From an uncultured Alphaproteobacteria bacterium (lineage in GTDB: Bacteria; Pseudomonadota; Alphaproteobacteria; RF32; CAG-239): DNA of 50,987 bases. Both the position numbers and the translations under genes were made by a program. The stretch lies in the NCBI GenBank assembly GCA_944392325.1, contig CALXWI010000006.1:1-50987 (forward strand), given 5' to 3'. Under the pieces are notes generated by a model. That model was given only the letters and a program-made list of their open reading frames with translations, searched no databases and was not told where the DNA came from. Below are positions 1-7,059 of this stretch, piece by piece (the first letter of the stretch is position 1; each line of letters begins with the position of its first letter).

Positions 1-1098
1 ACTTATGCCGGTTTTTTTGTCGGAGGTAAAGACATCGGGCACAAGTTTGCCTTTGACATAGACCTCTACGGCATCAATACGGCCGGCAGAAATAGTCATA
101 TCCTCATCATTGGGGACATTATAAACAAAGCCGGGTTGGACAACCTTGCTGATATAGAGTTTAGTTGGGCTTTTGGCCTCAATCCAAGCCTCTTTAACGA
201 CTTTCATAACCACATCAGAATCGGTTGGGATTTGAGCCGGAGCCTCAGCTGCTTGGTTAGAAGTTTCTTTGTTTTTGTCTTCAGAAGACAGGGTTGGCTT
301 GGCTTCTTCTTTAACTGCAGGTTTTTCTTCTTTAGAAATAGCGGTATCTGATACTGGGGCTGAAGATGGCTCTGATGGTTTAGCTTCAGGGGCCGGAGCC
401 GCATCTTTAACCTCAGCTTTTGTTTCGACAGTGGCTTCAGCAGTTAGAGGAGCTTCATCTTCTTCATCATCAAAGTTATCAAGGCTGTTTTCTCCGGCGG
501 GTGAACCCTGACCGTACTCTTCAACCTGCAACGGAAAATCTTTTGAAGAATCGACGCTGGTATTAACGGTCATATTTTCTTGAAGTAAGACTTCTTCGGT
601 TTCAGTTGGGGCACTATAGAATAGCCATGCGCCATAAACAACCGCAATTGCCAAAAGGCTCAGCAATATATATTTGCGATTGGGAACGGTGGCCTCTGCT
701 TGAGGCTCTAAAACATAGATGTCTTCCTTATGAGTATTAGCATCTGTTTCTTCCTTAAAGAGCTGCGCCATACGTACGGCATTAAGCCCCAAATAGTCGG
801 CATAGCTTCTGACGAAGCCTTGTCCGTAAGGAGCTTCGGGGATAGCGTCATAATTGCTATCTTCAATGGCTTGAAGATGAACCTTGCGGATACATAATTT
901 GCGAGCAATATCAGCTAAATCTTCACCTTTTTTAAGGCGGGTTTCACGCAGCATGGTGCCGACACGACCATCATTGTTTAAAGTTTTATCGTCGGCGGAG
1001 GCGGCATTTTCAGCTGATTGTTCCGGCATATCGGTTTCCGGAGCTGTTGATTTAGTTACTTTTTTGGGTTCTTTGGGCTCTTTAGTTTCTTTTTTCAC
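1..1098 (-). CDS. RodZ-like cytoskeletal/HTH membrane protein (3' end beyond left edge)
   Basis: An open frame of 366 codons runs off the left edge without a stop. Residues about 47-104 form an HTH_25-type Cro/CI-like domain (GTMLRETRLKKGEDLADIA, then the GQGFVRSYADYLGL segment typical of RodZ). One transmembrane helix follows at about 139-161, then a long acidic Ala/Glu/Pro-rich linker. The last visible residues (about 305-366, with VVKEAWIEAKSP) match the start of the RodZ C-terminal DUF4115 domain. RodZ links MreB to the cell wall machinery at the inner membrane and helps set cell shape. I chose the GTG at 1098 because AAGGA lies about nine bases upstream; an in-frame ATG at 1137 is possible. 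It lies 65 bases downstream of ptsP on the same strand and may be co-transcribed. The family call is firm; the exact role in this organism is inferred. Confidence 0.85.
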   Translation of the reverse strand, partial: MKKETKEPKEPKKVTKSTAPETDMPEQSAENAASADDKTLNNDGRVGTMLRETRLKKGEDLADIARKLCIRKVHLQAIEDSNYDAIPEAPYGQGFVRSYADYLGLNAVRMAQLFKEETDANTHKEDIYVLEPQAEATVPNRKYILLSLLAIAVVYGAWLFYSAPTETEEVLLQENMTVNTSVDSSKDFPLQVEEYGQGSPAGENSLDNFDDEEDEAPLTAEATVETKAEVKDAAPAPEAKPSEPSSAPVSDTAISKEEKPAVKEEAKPTLSSEDKNKETSNQAAEAPAQIPTDSDVVMKVVKEAWIEAKSPTKLYISKVVQPGFVYNVPNDEDMTISAGRIDAVEVYVKGKLVPDVFTSDKKTGIS

Positions 1099-1163
1099 GG
1101 GGGTAATCCTTACATCAAAAAAAGCGAATCTTAACATTTACGGTTTGTAGTTAAGCATACTTT

Positions 1164-3431
1164 TTAATAGATTTCAATACCGTGATCATAAGCATACGCA
1201 ATTAATTGCGGACGAAGCGTTTTTTTAGAGGAATTGAGTAATAAATGCATATAGTCGGTAATGTCTTCAACGTTTAAGCTACGAATCATACATTTGACAC
1301 GACCGTAAGACGACCCTGATGATGATAAATTACGAAAGCCCAAACCAATTAGAGCCATGGCTTCTATCGGATTGGAGGCCATTTCGCCACAAACAGAGCA
1401 ATAAACCTTATGCTGGGCGGCTTTATCGGCAATCTGTTTCATTAAGCGCAAGAATGGCGCCGACAAAACATCATAACGTTCAGTCAGGCGAGGATTGCCC
1501 CTATCACAGGCAAAGACAAACTGCGCCAAGTCGTTGGTGCCGACAGAAACAAAATCAGCCTTTTGCAGAATCTCATCAAGCTGGAAAATGACCGATGGCA
1601 CTTCAACCATCAAACCAACATTAACTTTGGCAGGAATCGGGCGATTAAACCTTTTTTCTTTTTCAAGCTCAAGCATAAGAGTTTCTTTGGCCTCTTCAAA
1701 CTCAGCTAAATCAGATATCATCGGAAACATTACGTTGAGCTCTTTACCGGCAGCGGCTTCAATAAAAGCTCGCATTTGCTTGCGCAAAATGGCACGGCGG
1801 TCCAAGGTTATGCGAATCGAGCGCCAGCCAATGGCCGGATTTTCTTCACTCAAGCCGGCCCAATAGGGCAATAATTTATCTGAGCCGACATCTAAGCTAC
1901 GAAAAATAACTTTGCGCTTGCCGGCTTTGTCCATCAACTCTTTATAATAACTTATTTGGCGCTCAACATCAGGCATTACGTCAGAGGCCATAAAGGGGAT
2001 TTCGGTACGATACAAGCCGACACCATCACAATTGGTGCTTTCTATATAATCCAAGTCAAAAGCTAAACCAACATTGATATAGTGCCCGATTTTGACCCCG
2101 TCTAAACTCTTGGAAAGGTGGTGTTTGAGCTCAGCAAAGCGGGCTTGGAGCTTTTGATTCTCTTCTATTTTGTTTTTGAATTTACGCTGGATATCATCGG
2201 AAGGCTGCAAATAAACATAGCCTTCATTACCATCTATGGCTATCAGCTCTCCGCTTTTGACTTCCTCAAACAAGCCTTTAATCTTGGCTATAACCGGAAT
2301 ATTGAGCGCTTTGGCCACAATGGCAACGTGCATGGTCGGCGTGCCGTCTTCAATAATCAAACCGCGGATTTTAGTATAATCATAATCCATAAGTTCAGCT
2401 GGTCCCATGGACTGGGCGATGATAATAATATTATCACTATCACTCTTGCCACTTTCGCCAAAATCGCCACTCAGGTAAGATTGCAAACGGTCGGCGACAT
2501 CACGCAAATCATGCAGGCGCTCTTTCAAATAAGGGTCCTTGGTGGCAGAGAGGCGATTCCACATATCTTCATACGATCGCTCGACAGCGGCCTCAGCGGT
2601 CATGCCGCTCATTACATTGTCGGCAATTTTTTTGAACCAGCCCTTGTCTTTGGCAAACATAAGGTAAGCATCCAAAATATCCATATGTTCACCAATGCCC
2701 AATTTGGTGGAATTAAACTTGGCATCCAAATCGGCATTCATTTGTTGGTGGGCGGCAGTCAAGCGGTCAAGCTCTTTTTCTTTATCTTCAGTAAAGATTT
2801 TGGTAACCGCATGGCGACGGCGGTGGATTACGGCATTTCCTAAGCCATAACCTTTGCTTAAGCTAAGCCCCTTAATGCGCTCACGAGTAATTAAGCCGCG
2901 CTCTTTGATTAATGTCTTTTTATATTCACCCATTTCATCTGAAGTAACCATATCGGCCAAAAACATGGCGATGGTTTCAAGGGTTTCTTGCTCGCGGTCG
3001 GTGTATTCGCGGATGTCTTTGCTTTCAACCACTAAAACACCTATCGCTTTATTGCGGCGAATCAGCGGAACACCCAAAAAAGATTTATAGTCATCTTCGC
3101 CTAAATCGGACTTATGGACATAGCGCGGGTGTTTTTTATAATCGCTGACCACACAAGGACGGCAATCTTTAGCGATGCCGCCGATTAAGCCCTCGCCGAT
3201 GCGCAGCGATACTTTATGCATGGCATCAGGTGCAAAGCCATGTGCGGCAAATAGCTCAAGGTAATTATCATCAATGTTGATAAAGCAAGAGGCGGCATCA
3301 ACCTGCATCTCCCTTGCGATAACCGACATGATTTGATTGAGGCGGGCAGAAATGTCTATCGGCTCTTCGGCAATCTGACGAAGAAGCTTCAAGATTACAT
3401 AAGCTTGGTTGGCGGCGGAACGGCTCTCCAT
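1164..3431 (-). CDS. ptsP: Phosphoenolpyruvate-protein phosphotransferase PtsP (EI-Ntr)
   Basis: The 755-aa product has the full EI-Ntr layout: an N-terminal GAF domain (about 25-165), the PEP-utilizer N-terminal domain (about 185-310), the mobile phosphohistidine domain with the active His at residue 368 (context GTPTMHVAIVAKAL), and the PEP-binding TIM barrel (about 440-740) with the CGEMASNP motif carrying the catalytic Cys. The enzyme takes phosphate from PEP and passes it to NPr, starting the regulatory nitrogen phosphotransfer chain in the cytoplasm. Length matches the family (about 750 aa). The active-site context is slightly unusual (TPTMH where TSH is common) but the His is kept. The ATG at 3431 gives a complete GAF domain; its Shine-Dalgarno is weak. 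A divergent cupin gene starts 95 bases away. NPr and EIIA-Ntr are not in the window. Confidence 0.95.
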   Translation of the reverse strand: MESRSAANQAYVILKLLRQIAEEPIDISARLNQIMSVIAREMQVDAASCFINIDDNYLELFAAHGFAPDAMHKVSLRIGEGLIGGIAKDCRPCVVSDYKKHPRYVHKSDLGEDDYKSFLGVPLIRRNKAIGVLVVESKDIREYTDREQETLETIAMFLADMVTSDEMGEYKKTLIKERGLITRERIKGLSLSKGYGLGNAVIHRRRHAVTKIFTEDKEKELDRLTAAHQQMNADLDAKFNSTKLGIGEHMDILDAYLMFAKDKGWFKKIADNVMSGMTAEAAVERSYEDMWNRLSATKDPYLKERLHDLRDVADRLQSYLSGDFGESGKSDSDNIIIIAQSMGPAELMDYDYTKIRGLIIEDGTPTMHVAIVAKALNIPVIAKIKGLFEEVKSGELIAIDGNEGYVYLQPSDDIQRKFKNKIEENQKLQARFAELKHHLSKSLDGVKIGHYINVGLAFDLDYIESTNCDGVGLYRTEIPFMASDVMPDVERQISYYKELMDKAGKRKVIFRSLDVGSDKLLPYWAGLSEENPAIGWRSIRITLDRRAILRKQMRAFIEAAAGKELNVMFPMISDLAEFEEAKETLMLELEKEKRFNRPIPAKVNVGLMVEVPSVIFQLDEILQKADFVSVGTNDLAQFVFACDRGNPRLTERYDVLSAPFLRLMKQIADKAAQHKVYCSVCGEMASNPIEAMALIGLGFRNLSSSGSSYGRVKCMIRSLNVEDITDYMHLLLNSSKKTLRPQLIAYAYDHGIEIY

Positions 3432-3525
3432 TTATTCTTACCCGATAAAAATTAACTTGCGATTTATCTTATATTATTTATATTCTCAATCATCAAGGCT
3501 AATATTTCGTTAAGGAGATAATAAA

Positions 3526-3888
3526 ATGGCTAATAATTATAAAAAAGGCGACCATGATACCCGCCCGTGGGGGACTTGGGAAGTTTTGGATGCCGGAGAC
3601 ACTTTTTGCGTAAAAAAAATTACGGTAACTCCGGAGAATATTTTATCGTTACAATCGCACAACCACCGCGCCGAGCATTGGACTGTGGTTGAAGGTGAGG
3701 CTTTAGTGACGTTGGGCGATGAAAAAGTTGTCTGCAAAGCGGACGAAGGAGTGTATATTCCGGTACAAACCAAGCACCGAATCCAAAACAACACAAAAAA
3801 AGATATGGTGTTTATTGAAATTCAGACCGGAGATAATCTGGATGAAAATGACATCATCCGCTATGAGGACTCATACGGCAGAGCTTAA
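3526..3888 (+). CDS. Cupin protein, mannose-6-phosphate isomerase type II (ManC C-terminal) family
   Basis: This 120-aa protein is a stand-alone cupin barrel resembling the C-terminal isomerase domain of ManC/AlgA: RPWGTWEVLD near the start, the metal-binding stretch SHNHRAEHWTVVEGEA, IPVQTKHRIQN, then the family-typical IEIQTG and DIIRYEDSYGRA at the end. His residues in HNHRAEHW and KHRIQN plus a Glu are the likely metal ligands. In full-length ManC this domain isomerises mannose-6-phosphate and fructose-6-phosphate; the lone domain may do the same or act on another sugar phosphate, which cannot be settled here. AAGGAG sits about eight bases before the ATG. The gene is single, diverges from ptsP and is closed by a strong terminator directly downstream. 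Confidence 0.9.
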   Translation: MANNYKKGDHDTRPWGTWEVLDAGDTFCVKKITVTPENILSLQSHNHRAEHWTVVEGEALVTLGDEKVVCKADEGVYIPVQTKHRIQNNTKKDMVFIEIQTGDNLDENDIIRYEDSYGRA

Positions 3889-3895
3889 GATAATA

Positions 3896-3928
3896 AAGGC
3901 TCGGATAAATCCCGAGCCTTATTTTTTT
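3896..3928 (+). terminator. Rho-independent terminator of the cupin gene
   Basis: A 9-bp perfect stem (AAGGCTCGG at 3896-3904 with CCGAGCCTT at 3912-3920) closes a 7-base loop and is followed by a T run (3922-3928), eight bases after the cupin stop codon. Confidence 0.9.
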
Positions 3929-3929
3929 G

Positions 3930-4034
3930 CCACAAACGGGCGCCGTTTGAGCGGGGAGCCCCCGCGGGCATCAGTTAGTGCCAGAGAGATTTTGGCAAAT
4001 GAACGAACTGCGTTCGCGCCCTGCTCGCTGAGAA
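3930..4034. other. GC-rich hairpin cluster downstream of the Cys-rich gene
   Basis: This spacer is clearly more GC-rich than its surroundings and holds consecutive inverted repeats: CAAACGG/CCGTTTG (3933-3939 with 3943-3949, loop GCG), GCGGGG/CCCCGC (3951-3956 with 3960-3965, loop AGC), TGCCA/TGGCA near 3980-3996, and CGAAC/GTTCG (4004-4008 with 4012-4016, loop TGC). It directly follows the stop codon of the minus-strand Cys-rich gene. It may be that gene's 3' UTR, a terminator region, or the homing/cruciform end of a variable cassette (see findings). Confidence 0.55.
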
Positions 4035-4991
4035 TTACCACGAGGTGAGAACCGGGCGGGCGTTGGTGTTGCCGTTGTTGGAGCTGTAGCCAAGCACATT
4101 ACCTCCTAGCATATTAACGATGTAGTAGTAGTAGCCGACGCTGCTGCCATAGTTGCCGGTAGACGACCAATAGTCAGCATTTGCCAACTGTGTTCCACCA
4201 TTTGTCGAAAGTAAGCTATTAACTACTGATTTATTATTATAAGTTGATAACAATTGCTCCTTAGTCGGCAAGGTTCCTTTGACATTGCCACAGAAAACAT
4301 AGCTTTGGCATAAATAATTAGCATTACTCCAATTCATTGTTCCTAAATCTCTCATCGCAACATAGAAATCCATTCCATCGGCTTTAACACCAACCACGGT
4401 GCCGTTGCAATAATATAAATCACCTTGGGCGCCATTGAGGACTTGTTTCTGGCAGCTTCCATCTTTCCACTCGTATCCACTAGCACAAGTGCAAGAGGTA
4501 TATTTGCCACCGCAAGCCGTGCCTACACCTTTGGAATAGCCTGTGCCTGAACAAGTGTATTTATAGCTTGATGGGCATTTACAAGCACCTGATGTCCAAG
4601 TATAAGGAGATTTGCAATTGCATTTAGTATATTTTCCACCACAGGCGGAGCCTGTGCCACCGGAGTAGCCGGTGCCGGAACAGGTGTATTTATAACTCGA
4701 ATCGCAGGTGCAAGATTGATATTTGCCGTTGCAGGTTTCACCATTGCCGCTCTCCCCTGCTCCGGTGCAATCTTTATCATAGCCCAATTTTATACAATCT
4801 TGCGCCGCCGTTCCACCACAGTACCAGCCTGAGCCAAACGGACACTTGACACCTTTGCCCTTGGGGCAGGAGGTTTGGGTATAGCCCAGAGCATAACAAT
4901 CTTGAATTGGTGATACACATTGCGCATAAGTTAATTGAGGTAAAAAGGACAGAGAAGTCCCTAAGAGTAAAAATAATTTTGTATTAGTCAT
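4035..4991 (-). CDS. Secreted Cys-rich repeat protein with a DUF1566/Lcl-like C-terminal domain
   Basis: The 318-aa product begins with a signal peptide (hydrophobic stretch ending LPQLTYAQ) followed by Cys-rich repeats, roughly residues 25-180. Two near copies share the pattern YKYTCSGTGYS, a Gly/Thr stretch, then ACGGKYT and a CxC. The C-terminal third resembles the DUF1566 / Fibrobacter-paralogous-domain fold, with LPTKEQLLSTYN, ADYWSSTGNY and the ending NARPVLTSW. It is presumably exported to the periplasm or surface, with disulfide-bonded repeats. The ATG at 4991 has AAGGG eight bases upstream. The last 45 or so codons are mostly NNC (TAC, AGC, GGC, AAC, ACC, GTC), unlike the AT-rich codons before them, which suggests a separately evolving or diversity-generating segment. 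No function is known. A structured leader lies upstream and a hairpin cluster downstream. Confidence 0.75.
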   Translation of the reverse strand: MTNTKLFLLLGTSLSFLPQLTYAQCVSPIQDCYALGYTQTSCPKGKGVKCPFGSGWYCGGTAAQDCIKLGYDKDCTGAGESGNGETCNGKYQSCTCDSSYKYTCSGTGYSGGTGSACGGKYTKCNCKSPYTWTSGACKCPSSYKYTCSGTGYSKGVGTACGGKYTSCTCASGYEWKDGSCQKQVLNGAQGDLYYCNGTVVGVKADGMDFYVAMRDLGTMNWSNANYLCQSYVFCGNVKGTLPTKEQLLSTYNNKSVVNSLLSTNGGTQLANADYWSSTGNYGSSVGYYYYIVNMLGGNVLGYSSNNGNTNARPVLTSW

Positions 4992-5017
4992 CACACACAC
5001 CCTTATCTTTTATGGTT

Positions 5018-5250
5018 AAAAAGAAAGCCCCTCAAAGATATTCGAGGAGCGGGTGTTAGCAGACTGTATCCGAACAGCCCCGGACGCTTTCGTGCAGAGC
5101 CTTATTAACCGCCGGCACCCGCATATAATAAGTGTATGCAAATGCCAGCATATTATTTTTAAGTCGTTATGCTTAAACGACTCCGGATAAAGGGCTGCTA
5201 AACCCTGACCGATAGTCTTTATCGGCTGACTAAAAGTCTAGCATAGCAAA
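5018..5250 (-). ncRNA. Candidate structured RNA or leader upstream of the Cys-rich gene
   Basis: Many inverted repeats lie in 230 bases: GACT/AGTC (5228-5231, 5235-5238), CCGATA/TATCGG (5209-5214, 5220-5225), AGGG/CCCT (5191-5194, 5203-5206), AGTCGTT/AACGACT (5162-5168, 5176-5182), a long-range 7-bp pair GCGGGTG/CACCCGC (5049-5055, 5116-5122) enclosing CTGT/ACAG, and a final stem (5028-5033 with 5044-5049, one mismatch). Read on the minus strand, that last stem is followed by CTTTCTTTTT, as in an intrinsic terminator. The T run sits about 25 bases before the ATG at 4991. It is therefore either a free small RNA ending there or a 5' leader with an attenuator. I do not recognise the RNA family; strand is inferred from the terminator. 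Confidence 0.5.
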
Positions 5251-5282
5251 GGTTAAAAATCAATATACAATGTGGAAGTTTG

Positions 5283-5320
5283 CTCCGGCTGAGCCGGAGG
5301 CACAGGCCAAACGGCCTGTG
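5283..5320. repeat. Two adjacent perfect hairpins
   Basis: CTCCGGC/GCCGGAG (7 bp, loop TGA, 5283-5299) is followed one base later by CACAGGCC/GGCCTGTG (8 bp, loop AAAC, 5301-5320). Neither has a T run, so they are not typical terminators. They lie in the 551-base non-coding stretch 4992-5542, between the structured RNA and the G-rich tract. Apart from these elements and the terminator at 5519, I see no gene in that stretch. Confidence 0.6.
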
Positions 5321-5396
5321 GTGGATGGTTGGTTTGATAGCAACTTTATGTGGACAATTTTGTCTATCTGATTTAGAGGAGGCAAGTTTTAGGAAA

Positions 5397-5441
5397 GGGA
5401 AGAGAGGGAAGAGGGCAAAGGGGGTTAAGGGGGAAAAGGGG
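5397..5441 (+). other. G-quadruplex-forming purine tract
   Basis: Six G runs lie on the plus strand (5397-5399, 5406-5408, 5413-5415, 5420-5424, 5429-5433, 5438-5441), separated by loops of 6, 4, 4, 4 and 4 bases, which meets the usual G3+N1-7 rule. The purine-rich stretch extends over roughly 5376-5450 and has no convincing reading frame. Confidence 0.65.
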
Positions 5442-5518
5442 AAATCTGTTCCAGCAGGAGGTGACTAAGGGTGAGGAGGAATAGACGGCAGAAAAAGAGT
5501 GAGCCGGCTCATAAAATA

Positions 5519-5544
5519 AAAGGAGGACAATGCCTCCTTTTTTT
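5519..5544. terminator. Bidirectional terminator downstream of the isochorismatase gene
   Basis: AAAGGAGG (5519-5526) pairs with CCTCCTTT (5533-5540) around a 6-base loop. On the minus strand the stem is followed by TTTTATTTTA, ending the hydrolase transcript whose stop codon overlaps the T run. On the plus strand it is followed by four more Ts. Confidence 0.8.
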
Positions 5545-6091
5545 AGATGATATATTTGCGGCTGATTTCTTTGAACTCGTCGGTGCCGGCTTTCTCTAGC
5601 CACTCAAAGGCTACCATCTCATAGGTAACGACGTCTATGCCATTGTGATTCAACCTTTGCAAGGCAAAAACATGTTGCACGTTCTTGCGTGATGATGTTG
5701 CATTGGATACCACAAACACCTCATAGCCTAGCTCTTTGAGCTCCAATGCGGTTTGCAAAACGCAGATGTGGGTTTCTACTCCGGCGATGATAATTTGCTT
5801 TTTGCCTGAGGCTTTGATTCGTTCCATAATCTCGGCATTGCGGACGCACGAAAACTCCAATTTATCTAGATAAGTTGCTTTATCTCCGGCGACTTGGCGC
5901 ACATCAATAATTGTGGAACCCAGACCCTTGGGATATTGCTCCGTAATTAAAAACGGAATCGAGAGCTTTTGGGATATGCTGACTAATTTGGCACAGGTGT
6001 TGATAACCTCGCGCGGGCTATCCATCGCCGTTACCAAGCGTTCCTGCACATCTATTACCAGCAGAAGAGAATCGTTTCTTTTCATCAGCAT
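5543..6091 (-). CDS. Isochorismatase-family cysteine hydrolase
   Basis: The 182-aa product has the family catalytic triad: Asp14 in LLLVIDVQERLV, a Lys in the YLDKLEFSC segment, and the nucleophilic Cys in the GVETHICVLQTALEL motif, preceded by the family cis-peptide VE. Length is usual for small YcaC/isochorismatase-like hydrolases. Members cleave vinyl ether, amide or imide bonds of small molecules in the cytoplasm (isochorismate, nicotinamide, N-carbamoyl compounds); the substrate cannot be read from sequence. GGAGG sits nine bases before the ATG at 6091, deciding against the ATG at 6085. It is a single-gene unit with its own terminator, and the next gene diverges from it. Confidence 0.9.
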   Translation of the reverse strand: MLMKRNDSLLLVIDVQERLVTAMDSPREVINTCAKLVSISQKLSIPFLITEQYPKGLGSTIIDVRQVAGDKATYLDKLEFSCVRNAEIMERIKASGKKQIIIAGVETHICVLQTALELKELGYEVFVVSNATSSRKNVQHVFALQRLNHNGIDVVTYEMVAFEWLEKAGTDEFKEISRKYII

Positions 6092-6123
6092 TGCTTTTTT
6101 CCTCCGTAGGGTTACTTAAATGG

Positions 6124-6151
6124 TTGACTATCACTATAAAATAATTAATAC
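6124..6151 (+). promoter_or_regulatory. Possible promoter of the DEAD-box-like gene
   Basis: TTGACT (6124-6129) and TAATAC (6146-6151) are separated by 16 bases, 43 bases before the ATG at 6195. The -35 is good, the -10 only fair. Confidence 0.35.
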
Positions 6152-6194
6152 TTCAGTAAATTAAAGATAACAATATTTATAGAAGTTTACAACC

Positions 6195-7025
6195 ATGAAT
6201 TTTAAAGATCTCGGATTAAGTGAAAAAACCGTAAAAGCTATTGAAGAACTCGGCATTACTGAGCCGACTACCGTACAGAATGATGTTATCCCGTCAATTT
6301 TGCAAGGAAAAGATATTTTTACCATTGCTCCGCAGGGGTGCGGTAAAACTTGCTCTTATGTGTTTCCGCTGTTAGATATTATCAGCAAGGCTAATGATGA
6401 CCACAAAGCTAAAGGTCCGAATATTTTGATTATTACTCCGGACTCTAACCAGTCGGTGGTGGTATCTGACCAGCTTGCTTTGTTTAATAAGTATCACGAA
6501 ATTAATGAATCTACGCTTAAAGATAGAGATGAAGATGTGGATTCTGAGGCTAATGTGATTATTGCTTCGCCGGATTTGTTGCTGGATTTGATGGATAGTC
6601 AGAAAATAGATTTATCTAATACCAATATTTTGGTGGTTGATGATATTAACCTCATTAAAAAGAAAAAACAACTCGGCAACCTTGAAAAAGTATTGGAAGT
6701 CTTGCCGGCAGAAAAACAAAATATTGTTTATACCAATCGGCGCTCTAAAGAAACACAAGATATTTTGGATAAAATACTTAAAGCTCCGGAAGAGATTAAG
6801 GTAGATAAAAACAAAGAGCAAGAAGCTCAACAAGCCGCTGCGCCCGCTGAGCAACCTAATAAAGAACGTGCTAAGCCAGCTGAGGCTAAGGCCGCGGCTA
6901 AGCATTTTCATAATCCAATACAAGACAAAGAGGCTTTGGATATTATAAAAAAATACAATTCCTTTGGGGGAAAAGCTCCAAACTTTTTGACTTATAAAGG
7001 GTTATTGGCTCGCGATGAAAAATAA
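6195..7025 (+). CDS. Degenerate single-domain DEAD-box helicase-like protein
   Basis: The 276-aa product matches only the first RecA domain of DEAD-box RNA helicases. The Q-motif region is present (GITEPTTVQ), as is a Walker A (APQGCGKT). Motif Ia is altered (ITPDSNQS), motif II reads VVDDIN instead of DEAD, and the SAT motif is replaced by a YTNRR stretch. After about residue 205 comes an Ala/Glu/Lys-rich linker and a short conserved-looking tail (residues 235-276) instead of the second helicase domain, so RNA unwinding is unlikely. It may bind ATP or RNA as a regulatory protein. The frame is clean and has its own terminator, arguing against a fresh pseudogene. No clear Shine-Dalgarno is seen before the ATG. 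It stands alone, convergent with virB11. Confidence 0.75.
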   Translation: MNFKDLGLSEKTVKAIEELGITEPTTVQNDVIPSILQGKDIFTIAPQGCGKTCSYVFPLLDIISKANDDHKAKGPNILIITPDSNQSVVVSDQLALFNKYHEINESTLKDRDEDVDSEANVIIASPDLLLDLMDSQKIDLSNTNILVVDDINLIKKKKQLGNLEKVLEVLPAEKQNIVYTNRRSKETQDILDKILKAPEEIKVDKNKEQEAQQAAAPAEQPNKERAKPAEAKAAAKHFHNPIQDKEALDIIKKYNSFGGKAPNFLTYKGLLARDEK

Positions 7026-7033
7026 TAAAAAAG

Positions 7034-7056
7034 GCGCTCAAAAGAGCGCTTTTTTT
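7034..7056. terminator. Bidirectional terminator between the DEAD-box-like gene and virB11
   Basis: GCGCTC (7034-7039) pairs with GAGCGC (7044-7049) around loop AAAA. A T run of seven follows on the plus strand and TTTTTTATTATT on the minus strand. It sits exactly in the tail-to-tail gap and closes the whole minus-strand T4SS gene set. Confidence 0.88.
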
Positions 7057-7059
7057 ATT

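Noticed and set aside
1130..1155. Six-bp stem CTTAAC/GTTAAG between ptsP and the RodZ-like gene, with T runs on both sides
   Set aside because: The stem is short and AT-rich with a 14-base loop; too weak to call a terminator, and the two genes may be co-transcribed.
2118..2843. 241-aa plus-strand frame inside ptsP
   Set aside because: Antisense shadow of a well-conserved gene; no ribosome site and no recognisable domain.
5049..5122. Integron attC-like site, considered because of GTTAGC near a long-range stem
   Set aside because: The GTTRRRY/RYYYAAC boxes do not match and no integrase or cassette array is present.
5280..5468. 62-aa frame on the plus strand in the non-coding gap
   Set aside because: It is formed by hairpins and the purine tract, gives a Lys/Gly low-complexity tail, and has no ribosome site.
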